64,000 nucleotides of DNA, from assembly GCF_030272615.1 (NCBI RefSeq), contig NC_081408.1, positions 623,098,383-623,162,382 on the forward strand. Reading direction: 5' to 3'. This DNA comes from Cryptomeria japonica. Its lineage: Eukaryota > Streptophyta > Pinopsida > Cupressales > Cupressaceae. Positions within the stretch are counted from its first letter, which is position 1; each line of letters starts with the position of its first letter. The position numbers and the translations under genes were made by a program. The notes beneath the pieces are model-generated. The model was not told the DNA's origin. It saw nothing but the letters and a program-made list of their open reading frames with translations, and did not search any database. Positions 54,357-64,000 of this stretch are shown one piece after another.

Positions 54357-57152
54357 TACTACGTGTCCCTGTACCTCCATTTCTAGAATACCTCACGCCA
54401 TTTTCTGCCTCATGCGGAAAAAAGGAGGACTAATGGGACTAATGCGTGATTAAAGCAAGTGTCCTCATTGTTGAAGTCTTCTGCTATTGTTGAAGGGAAA
54501 GAAGGGCTTGAAGAAGGAGGCAGCGAGTTATTATTGAAGGGCAGCCTGCGTTGTTGAAGGAGGCTTCATCTTTTGCTATTGTTGAAGGGAAAGAAGGGCT
54601 TGAAGGAGGCAGCGAGTTATTATTGAAGGGCAGCGTGCGTTGTTGAAGGAGGCTTCATTTTTTAAGGTTGTCCGATATGTGGACAAGTTTTTTTTTTTTT
54701 TTTTTTTTTTAACTGTTTGTATATTTTGGGTTTCAATTCTTTGTTTTCGTTTTTTATTTTGTTTTATGTACAGTGGGAAAATTTTCTTGTTTTGCTTTAT
54801 ATGTAGTGGGAAAATTTTCTTGTTTTGCTTTAGTGGGAAATTATTCTTGTTTTGCTTTAGTGGGAAATTATTCACGTTAGGGTTAGATATCGTGCGAGAC
54901 GCGTGTTTGCTGGCTCCAAAAAGTTGTGGTAGTAGTCGTGATAAAACGCGAGACAAACACGCGTGTTAGTCTCATTGTACTGTTGTTTTGGAGCCATAAT
55001 AGACGCATCCACCGCATTAGGGTTAGAATTGGTGTTAGGATGCCCGCGTATAAATTTGGTCTGTCATGTCTGCGCAAACCTATTCGGACTTTCTTTTCGC
55101 TTCAACCTTCACATTTGGAGACATTTCCACTATTGCGCTTTTCGGTATAAGTCTTACCGATAGCCTCATCGGTTATTGGCAAGACAATTTTATGCTTTTG
55201 CCGCTTATGTTCACTATACCAATGAGCCTTATCGGTATATGCTTCTCCGATATAATCGTCGTTGACTTCATAATTTAATCGGCGAGAGTGATGCCGATAG
55301 GTCCGACCTTGGATTTCCATGCATTGTTATCGGCATATGATACGCCGATCAACAGCTAGTATTTGTTGCGTGTTTTTATCGGGGTTACTTATCCCGATAG
55401 TGTAACTTTCCATTATTTGTAATTTTTACTTCCATAATCAAGCAGGAACTTCTTCCATCCATAAGGGGGCGCCTTTTCTCATTATGCTTCATGAGATGCG
55501 CAATTGTCTATTCTGGTTCCAAAACCATAGCAAGAATTTACTAGAATAGCCGCACGAGTGTTCGCCGCGCAATAGTTGCGGCCATGCGGACTCCGCCATA
55601 TGGATTGAATAACACACGTGTTAGTCCATCCGCAATTAACAATTAAATGTACCCAATTAGGTTGACAAGCTCGTAGATCTAATAGCACTCAATCATCTTG
55701 GATCGTCTTGCAGGGCTGAGAAAAATCTTCCATCGTTATCGTACAAATCAGCTTGTGCATTTTATATAAAGAAACACCTTCAACGTAAAATTACTATTAT
55801 TGATTGAATGAATCATGATGGCTTCCGTATACCGTCGCACCACTCGACTCATATTACCGAGTTTGGAAAAGCTGGGTAAACCAACACGTTACCCATGAGT
55901 AGAGGTACACCTAAGGATGAAATTTAGAGTTCCATGTCATGGAAGTTGCACATAAGTAGAGATACACCTAAAGTTTCTCATCGTAAAAGTATCTGTATGG
56001 AACGGTTTAAATGCAAAGCCCAAAAGTATTTATTAATATTTCAGCTACGTTTAGGAAAATGTCATATTAATAAATAAATAAACATAGCATAGCATAACTC
56101 GGTGATCCTATGATTCCTATGATTTCTAAATTTTTAATGTATTAGAGTTTTAATATAGAAATATCTAAAGTATTTTCTTAAATATGTAGTACATTATATC
56201 TATAAATAATAATTAATTATATTATATTTTCATAATGAATTTTTTTAAATAGATCAAAATAGATTATAGATTCCAAATTTAAGTATTTTAATTTATTTTG
56301 CTGTTTTTTGAAATAAACTGTATTAAACGTGGGCATCCGTTGATATTAATGATATCAGATTTCCACAATCTATAATAATAATTTGTAGTGCATCTGACTC
56401 TCTCTACTATCCTAATGATGGATCATAGAGTGTGATCCGAAACGTTGATGTAAAAAACTATACACAATCTAATTCTAAAAGCACTACACATTATCTATTG
56501 ATATGTTTTGATCATTTAATTTTTCAAAATTAATATTATATTATATAAATTTAATTTCATAATAATAAATATAATATACATAAATAATAAATTATAATTT
56601 TACAAATTTATTAATTCCTATTTTATTTATTTTAATAATTATGATATTATAACACATAATATTAATAATGTCTAAGAGTAATATTCTTTTCATAATAAAT
56701 TTTTTTTGAATGTTAATATTTTTTTTTTTATATTCACTATCGTGGAATCTGGAGGTGTCCTCACCGAAGTGAGACTAATCCCCCAATGTGTACGACCCGC
56801 TCACAAGGTAGCAACACACACAAAGTTAACACAGCCGGGGACTTGAACTCAAGACCATGGGGAGCATACCCACGCCTTACGTTGTGATCCACGACCAGGT
56901 GAGCTAGGGCCGAAGCCCAGAATGTTAATATTGATAATAATTATTTATATGTGTATGAGAAATATATTATATTTCTATAAGTTTGATTTTTTTTTTTTTT
57001 GTTTTACTTGTAATTTTTAATATAAAATTTTAACTCTAATAATTTTAAATTTAATATTATTATTTTATTTTTAATATATTTATGACAAGCACAATTAAAT
57101 TTTTAATATTCAATTTTCTTAAAAAATTAATTATACTTATATTTAATTGTCA
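54357..57152. repeat. 2.8-kb direct duplication, copy 2
   Basis: Nearly identical to 51562-54356 and directly abutting it. The dyad array is at about 55142-55895, the SINE at 56721-56919 and the right inverted-repeat arm at about 55721-55784. A one-base poly-T length difference lies near 56987. Confidence 0.95.
56708..56932 (-). mobile_element. tRNA-derived SINE with 13-bp TSD (copy 2)
   Basis: Duplicate of the SINE in copy 1, with the same TSDs (56708-56720 and 56920-56932). It therefore inserted before the segmental duplication. Confidence 0.88.
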
Positions 57153-57374
57153 TACTAATTTCTTCTTTTTTATTAATTTATTTAACAAATTAATTATATT
57201 TATCCTCAATATTATAATTTTATAATTTACTTAAGAATTTAATTATATTTAAGCTTAATTTTAATATTGTTTGTAATATATTAACTATGATTTGTAGATA
57301 TATATTCTATTAATATTTAATTTTAATAAATAAAAAAATATTAGTTTTACTTTTTAATTTAATTATTCAACAAC

Positions 57375-57416
57375 TTAGTCTCGCTTTGGTGAGGACACCT
57401 CCAGATTGCACGATAG

Positions 57417-57420
<4 letters not shown>
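57375..57420 (+). mobile_element. 5'-truncated SINE fragment
   Basis: The plus-strand sequence TTAGTCTCGCTTTGGTGAGG through GATAGTGAATAT matches the 3' end of the SINE in copies 1 and 2 with a few changes. It is directly followed by a long AT microsatellite instead of an A tail. Confidence 0.8.

Positions 57421-57480
<60 letters not shown>
57418..57480. repeat. AT microsatellite at SINE tail
   Basis: A nearly pure (AT)n tract of about 62 bp growing out of the SINE 3' end. Confidence 0.95.
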
Positions 57481-57484
<4 letters not shown>

Positions 57485-57496
57485 CGTCTCAAAGTA

Positions 57497-58045
57497 ATGT
57501 GTGTTTGTGCACGCGCGCAAACACATGGGGCTCCAAAAAGTGGCGATATGAAAAAAAAAGTCTTCTCCACTCGCCTAAAAAATGAAAAATTTGTGTTGAC
57601 TTTTTGGTTGGCTTGGATGTTAGTACATCTTGCCATGACAAAAATCCAAGCAAATGGGATATCCGATATTAATGAGATATTATATTTAAAAATATATATT
57701 ATATTATATATGAAATAATATAGAATATATATTATATTATATTGCATATAATATATTGTATATATTATATATATTATATAATATAATTTATATATAATAT
57801 ATTATATTTATATAATGCATATTATACAATATGTTATATATTATATATATTATAATAATATATATTAGATTATATATAATATATGACATAGAATATTTAA
57901 AAGGCAAAGTAATCTAAAAAAATCGGATATCCAATTTCTGTGGGTATTTATACCCACTATGATAGTCTGTGGGTCATTTTTCACCCACGGGTTGCGCTAT
58001 AGGAGAGAAATCCGATATCGGATAATATCGGATATCAAATTTTGG
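57497..58045. other. Dyad-rich, AT-rich region related to the duplicated unit
   Basis: Begins with TGTGTTTG/CAAACACA around an alternating purine-pyrimidine core, then GGCTCCAAAAAGTGG as in the 2.8-kb unit near 52109. 57700-57900 is almost pure A/T and highly self-complementary. Then come GTGGGTAT/ATACCCAC (57940-57957, 2-nt loop), GTGGGT/ACCCAC (57969-57988) and the perfect palindrome ATCCGATATCGGAT (58010-58023). Confidence 0.65.
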
Positions 58046-58230
58046 GCATAAAAAATTATGATTTTCTCATCTCAAGTATGATTTCTTGCCATTTTGTTGT
58101 TTTTATCAATTTTCTAACATTTTTTATTTGGTTTTTGGTTTTTTCATTGAAACTAGGTTTTTTAAATTGAAATACAATTTTCTTTCAAATTTGTTGATTA
58201 AATTAAATATTTTAAATTCAATCAAGTTAA

Positions 58231-58920
58231 ATGGGGGATAACAATGAAAATCATGAACAACCACAACCGCCACAACCACCAAACCCTCCTGTAGAAAACC
58301 CTCCATTGCCAAACCCCCCTTAATTCAGGATTTAATTGCTCAAAATTTGAACCAATGGAGGGGCATTGTAGATGTTTATAGTAGAATCCCTCGTCTAGCC
58401 CCAATGTTAGATCCCCTCAAAAACATAATAAACAATGTACAAATCGTCACTAAGGAGTAGAATGTCGCTCTTGTGGTGAGATTCCATGAGGGATAGATAT
58501 GTGAATGGTTTGACCTATGATCATGTTAGGGAGCTTGAAATTTTGAAAGATGATATTACTTCATTGTTTGTCAATCCCCGCACTAGATAGCCCGTAGATG
58601 TGAAAAAAATAAAAATTTCCATAGAATAGTGTACAAATGATGATATGGTGAATAACTTTTGGGATCGTTGGTGGATGGTTTTTTATAAACCACCTAACAA
58701 CAATCTCAATGTCCCCTTTTATTTCATTAAAAAATTGTATGTTGACTTTGTTTTGGGCAAGCATGTCAACTACTTTGACATCAAGTCTTTCCAGGGTGTT
58801 GGTTTAGGTATGCCTCAAGATAGACTTAGGGCAGTTCGAGAAGTACAAGGCCCATATGCCCCCCTCCTCCTATTGATCCCCCACCTCCAGTGCAACATCT
58901 AGATATCATTGATGAGGCAT
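58231..58920 (+). pseudogene. Proline-rich gene-like region, 5' part, decayed
   Basis: ATG 58231 opens a Gln/Pro/Asn-rich N-terminus (EQPQPPQPPNPP), then a TAA at 58321. In another frame the sequence continues with LNQWRGIVDVYSRIPRLAPM and, after more stops, MVNNFWDRWWMVFYKPPNNN...FYFIKKLYVDFVLGKHVNYF (58645 on). It ends in a second proline-rich stretch. No family was recognised. It may be the N-terminal half of the multi-exon locus that follows. Confidence 0.4.
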
Positions 58921-58979
58921 CATAACGAACTATATAAACTATTCACTCTTTGAGTAGCCTTTTGGTTTCTCAGTCTGGG

Positions 58980-60119
58980 GCACTAGCTTAGCCTTTTAGT
59001 GATGGTAGCGGTGGATCCGGTGGTGCTGACACGTCCTCTTCGATTCCACATAGTTGTGTGCCACATAGTTGTGCTATGTGTGGGCATCTATGCTTAGGTC
59101 CAGTTGGAGAGCCTGTTGATCCTCCCACAGATTGCAAGATACCCTAGAGTGTCCTTGCATGCTAGAGGCAAGGAGGTACCTTCATCATACACTGAGGACG
59201 TAGATGTAAGAGTTGTATTTTCATAGTGCATTTTATTTTAAATAAATATTTACAATCTAGATAGTATTAAGTACTAATGTTTATATACATGGTCTATTTA
59301 ACAGTTGATGACAGAGGAGGAGTTGACACAAGTCCATGATGGCACCTTGATGACCATTTCATTTGGCCTTGACAGCTATACGACACATATTATTGCACCT
59401 ATTCATTTACATTTTTATTGTACATACATGCTCATCATTTATATTGGCATTAATTAAATTATATAATGACTTACATGTTTATCTTATTTTACTCTTGTAG
59501 GACACAAGTAGTGTGAGTGAGATGTTGCGTGATTTAGGCTCTTCTAGTGCAATTGGAGACAACGAAAAGGTAATTGAATGCAAACATGATTGATTTTAGA
59601 GTTAAAATAATGATTATACATGTCTACATAGATTAATAGTTTCACATACTCATCGTCTTTATGTACAGAAAATTGTTGGCTTCACATCCTTGTTGACTGC
59701 ATCCATTATACTTGAAGAAGAAGAAGAGATGCATCGGGTACATGTGTTTTTTTTTTTTTGTGTTTTGTAGATATAATCTGTTCCTATTAGTGACAATTAT
59801 ATGTTGACTTGTATCAATGTTATGTTTGTGAACATATGTAGGTTGTGTTTGAAAATCTTGATGACATACCTCCTATAGCGAAGACATATGTCAAGACTCC
59901 TCCAAAGATGAAGAGGAAATGTGGATATGAGGTAAACAAGAATTAAATTTTAGAGTTCAATTATAGTTCAATGTATATTGGTTTTTATGTTAACTTTTTG
60001 AATGTGAATTATATAATATAACTAATAATAATTGTGGTTTGATTTTTATTGTGTAGGATCCTTCAGATAGGAGCAGTGTGGCGAAGAGGATTTATTTTGA
60101 TGATCCATCAGTAGTTTAG
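58980..60119 (+). pseudogene. Multi-exon gene-like locus with phase-0 introns, 3' part
   Basis: Predicted exons: one ending 59205 (donor GTAAGA), one starting 59305 (after TTTAACAG), 59501-59569, 59669-59737, 59842-59931 and 60057-60119 (ends TAG). The last four have good AG and GT borders, lengths divisible by three (69, 69, 90, 63) and keep one frame. The encoded text is acidic or Ser-rich (SEMLRDLGSSS, LEEEEEMHR) and then basic (PPKMKRKCGYE). The upstream exon contains stops (for example near 59144) and the second has no convincing donor, so the locus is probably a pseudogene or a transposon gene. No family was recognised. Confidence 0.45.
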
Positions 60120-60763
60120 GATGTTATAGATTATTTTGGGATACTTACATGTCTAGTTGGCATGCATACTTTTTATATGGACATACATTTACATATATTG
60201 ACATATATTTTGTTTAAGTTGGCATTTATGCCATTTTTTGTATATGGGCATACACTTGTAATTATTTGACATTTTGATATGTATATATATATAGAAGTTG
60301 AGATTCGATATAACTTGTTCCTCATGTGCATGACGTCATTATTTTAAACTTTAATCTTCAATCTAATAATTAACAGTGGTTAATTAATGAAGAATACAAT
60401 GTTGTTTGTATAACCTTGAGATTGTATATAATTTGTTTCATCTAAATCCTGTGTTAAATTTGGTTGCCTTTGGCAACTTCACCAAATTTAATGACCATAT
60501 TGGGTATTTGTAATAATGATAACATGGATGTACTTAGTAATAACAAATAAAAAGTAGCAAAGCATCTTCTACAGTGAAATGCATTTTTTTCATAATCAAT
60601 TCGTTACATTTAGCAACAATCCTCCATCATTAAAGTCGTCTTAGCAGGGAAATACTATGAAGAGGTCCATTTCCACACATTGCCCGTTAAAATTAAGATC
60701 TAAATATATCAACTCTAAAAATAAACTACTTTTGATTATCATTTAGCTACTAAAAGATACAAT
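60120..60763. other. Intergenic AT-rich sequence
   Basis: Possible 3' UTR of the preceding locus, then AT-rich DNA. No gene was recognised. Confidence 0.4.
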
Positions 60764-62250
60764 ATCTCCTATTTTACCACCCCACTCGTTCGGAATCTGT
60801 GAAACTTGTGAATGATCTGTTTGAACCTACAGGGTCACGTGAGAGATGCCTACAAAATATTCTCTCATATTTTCAAGATTTGAAGCGATTTTCTTATGGA
60901 AGAGTTTTTTCAGTTGGCAAAAAAATCGTCAGTTTCATTCAATGAAAAGTTGCCACGGGGCTAATTTCTCGTTCTGGTTATCGTGACCACAAACCATTAG
61001 TTCCAACACATTGGGTTATTAATTCTTACCCTAGGCATGTTCCTATTTTACCCCCCCACTCGGTCGAATGCTCAGGGCCATACCCTACCAATGCCATCCC
61101 TTGAGCGCCCTAAGTGCGAAAAAATTGTCAATATTTGAGAGGTTGTATCTACGAAACCATGGCACTTGAAAATGATCTGTGTGAACGTACAGGGTCCCCT
61201 AAGGGCTATCTACAAAATCCTATCTCGTATTTTCAAGATTCAAAGTTCTCTATTTAGGGCAATGATTTTTTCAGTTGGCGAAAAATTGCCAGTTTCATTC
61301 AATGAAATGTAGCCATGGAGTGAATTTCTCATTCTACTCATCATGGGTGCAAACTATCAATCCCAACACGTCCAATTAGGAATTCTTGCCCTAGGTATGC
61401 TCCTATTTTACCCCCCAACTCGATCGAACACTCAAGGCCATACCCTACAGGAACCGTCTCTTGAGCGTCCTAAGTGAGAAAAAGAGTCAAAATTTGACAA
61501 ACCGTATCTCAAAAATCGTGGCACCTACGAATGATCTATTTGAACCTACAAGGTCATGTGAGGCCTACCTACAAAATGTTGTCTCTGATTTACAATATTT
61601 AGAGCCGTCTATTTAGTGCAATGATTTTTCAGTTGGCGAAAAAATCATCAGTTTCATTCAATGAAATGTTGCCACGGGGCAAATTTCTTGTTCTGCTCGT
61701 CATGGGTATGAATCGTCAATCCTATAACGTATGGTTAGACATTCTTACCATAGGAATACTCCTATTTTACCCACCCACTTCGTTGAACGCTCAGGGCCAT
61801 ACCCTACCGACATCTTCCCTTGAGCACCCTAAGTGCAAAAAATTGTCAAAATTTGACAGGTCATGTGTTAGAAATCGTGGCACTTGCAAATGATCCATTT
61901 GAACCTATAGGGTCACATGAGGGCTTCCTACAAAATTCTGTCCTAGATTTACAAGATTCAGAGTGGTCTTTTTAGGGCGCGATTTTTCGGTTGGTAAAAA
62001 AATTGTCAATTTGATTCAATGAAATGTTGCCACAGAGCGAATTTCTCGTTCTGCTCATTGTGGGTGTGAATCATCAGTCTCATCACGTTCGGTTAGGCAT
62101 TATTACCCTAGGAATGCTATTTTTTTACCCCCCCCACTCGGTCGAATTCTCAGTGCCATACCCTACTGATGTTGTCCCTTGAGTGCCCTAAGTACGAAAA
62201 ATTATCAAAATTTGACAAGCTGTATCTCAGAAATCATGGTGAAGAGGGGG
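60764..62250. repeat. Satellite array, monomer about 359 bp
   Basis: Head-to-tail diverged monomers. The ACTCG box following a C-run occurs at 60784, 61058, 61418, 61777 and 62136, giving spacings of 274, 360, 359 and 359 bp. Each unit holds CTCAGGGCCATACCCTAC, CTTGAGCGCCCTAAGTGCG, CAGTTGGCGAAAAA and TTCATTCAATGAAATGTTGCC. The first unit lacks about 85 bp and the last is partial. It is not a coding array. Confidence 0.93.
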
Positions 62251-64000
62251 AAAGATGGAAATAGGATATAATGATCAAATGTAATGAAATAAGCAATAAA
62301 AATTTAATAACATCAAAAGACCATTATACATGAAGAATAGACCATCAAAAAACCACCACAAACATGAAAAACCTCCAAGAATTATGCCTTGATCATCCAC
62401 AACATGCTACAACCATCATGTTGGCCAAGAACATGAAGAATATCACTAGATTAAGAAAATATCCAATAACATGCACAAAAATCAATGTAGACCACCAATA
62501 TGCATAGCACACAATCTAGAAACATCCATACGCAACTTCAATCACACCGCAACAACCACAACAACTCGTATTACTAGAAACATCATCATCTTTCCATCGG
62601 AGCGCAAGAACATCAACATAATTGACTCAAAAACTAAAATATTTTCTTATGGATCTCCAAATCACAAACCAATTGAATTCAGGACACACGTCAAAACCTA
62701 AAATACATCTCACACATCCACAACCAAATATATTACAATTCTGGAGCACAACAAACAGATTCATAGAAACTTCCAGTAGCAAACAACTGAATAACCAACC
62801 TTAATACTAGATCTCATAACTTGATCAAATAATTATGCGGACCATTGAAAGTTTAGTTGAATCAACCAGAGATAAGTATCTCAAAACCCATTAAACTACA
62901 TTAGCTCATTTGCAACACACAGGCTCAACCAACTCAACCAGACTAGCTGCAATACTGAAATACATATTGTCTTCACATATGTTAATGTCATTGACAACAT
63001 ATTAGCCAATATCCAACAATGTTTGGTGTGTCTTTGTGTTTTTTAAATCTCTATTTGGATAACCCTCGTTGCTCTGTTGGTGCAAGAAAACAAAGGGACC
63101 AACCTTGTTGCGAAATTCCTCTATTTGTATCTCACTTTCTCTATATTGTGTATACATTTTGTGTCATAAATGTGATCCTTTTGCAAATGTTCTTTTGTGT
63201 TATCTACTTAGGGATGATGCAGAATTTTGAGATCTATTTTTGGACTCTTCCATGTTGACCCAAAAAGACTTGTCACTTGTATTATTCATCTTATGTGCTC
63301 TTCTTCCTTTGTGCTTGTAGCTCCACTACCTTTGGGGGATGAGGTCAATTCAATACAATCATACTTGATATCCATGATTTATTTGATGTGCATATTGACC
63401 CTAGCTAGTGGATCTTTTATCTATTATCTTAAATTGTGTCTTGTAAACCATCACCTTTTTTGGCCAATTTTTTTGGGTATTTCATTTTTGAAATGTGGTT
63501 GTCTTTTGGATGTATATATGTTACCTTAAATAAATTTCTCCTAATAAGGCATACACAACCTCTTTAGCATCGGAGAGTACACTCTGCTATATGGTACACT
63601 TTGTGCACACACCATGAGGTTTACTTTATACATTTTGATCACACACCATGATATGTTTGGTGCACATTGCAACAATCACTTTGTAGTTGATTTTTATGTG
63701 GATTACTTAGTAAGCTAAGGATTTTCTTTGTAATATTTATGTTTGGTGCATGTTACAACACACATTTTTTGAAGTCACGTTCTTTTAAATTATTTAACAA
63801 ACCTAGGTTTTTCTTTGTAATCTCTCTTTGTGCTAACATGACTCATACTAAGAAACTCCTTAAGAGAATAATAAGTCATGTCTTATCTCTCTTTCTCCCC
63901 TCATATGGCTCATGGTAGGCAATGCCTTACTAAACCTATAAGCCATACCTCTTCTTATTTCTTGCATGTTCTATGTGTTTGACCATTGTTTCTCATTTTA
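62251..64000. other. Right-end region, no recognised gene
   Basis: Short ORFs (62471-62701, 63019-63258, 63227-63529) have no recognisable domains and biased composition. Repeated CACACACCATGA and TTTGGTGCA phrases near 63600-63770 hint at retroelement or local repeat DNA. Confidence 0.35.

Noticed and set aside
51562-57152. The two 2.8-kb copies as LTRs of one retrotransposon
   Set aside because: They abut directly with no internal region, no primer-binding site or polypurine tract, and lack TG...CA ends.
60764-62250. CRISPR-like repeat array
   Set aside because: Units are contiguous, 359 bp long and diverged, without unique spacers, and the DNA is plant nuclear.
62471-63529. Small ORFs at the right end as genes
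   Set aside because: No domain, biased composition and no supporting splice or promoter structure.

Overview
The window is nuclear DNA of a seed plant, most likely a gymnosperm (conifer type). The only clear host gene is a TIR-NB-ARC-LRR immune receptor, which excludes grasses. It carries an 8.2-kb intron, and most of the rest is old, nested LTR retrotransposons in AT-rich DNA with many stops that look like C-to-T decay. The species is not identifiable from sequence alone.

Layout. 1-4913: internal region of a Ty3/gypsy chromovirus (element E), read in one frame with six nonsense codons and no frameshift; its 3' LTR starts at 4914. 7.6-8.4 kb: AT microsatellites and a GC-rich island. 9.3-34.75 kb: a nest of retrotransposons. 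Old element C (gag fragment plus a very long unrecognised ORF, no pol) is split by element D (13774-20575, gypsy-type non-autonomous element, TSD AGTTG). C's 3' LTR is split by Copia element B (21345-34234), and B is split by an opposite-strand Copia element A (23605-29108, TSD AAATT).

37.99-49.81 kb, minus strand: the TIR-NB-LRR gene. I model four exons with matching phases (963 codons). The last two exons are duplicates of each other and each holds in-frame tandem repeats, giving an unusual C-terminal tail. The large first intron holds a PPR-gene fragment, a possible LINE-like remnant and local duplications.

50.7-57.15 kb: a GC/CpG-richer zone with a nearly identical 2.8-kb direct duplication. 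Each copy holds a dense set of short dyads with an ATCGG core, telobox and TATA-like motifs, and a tRNA-derived SINE with 13-bp target duplications. 57.4-58.05 kb: a third SINE fragment whose tail is an AT microsatellite, then more dyads of the same flavour. 58.2-60.1 kb: a gene-like multi-exon locus with phase-0 introns, decayed at its 5' end. 60.76-62.25 kb: a satellite of about 359 bp per unit. 62.25-64 kb: nothing recognisable.

The retroelements do not work together with the immune receptor. Their nesting gives an insertion order (C, then D and B, then A), and their decay is dominated by nonsense rather than frameshift. The strongest candidates for something undescribed are the duplicated repeat-exon tail of the receptor, the dyad array in the 2.8-kb duplication, and the long ORF of element C.
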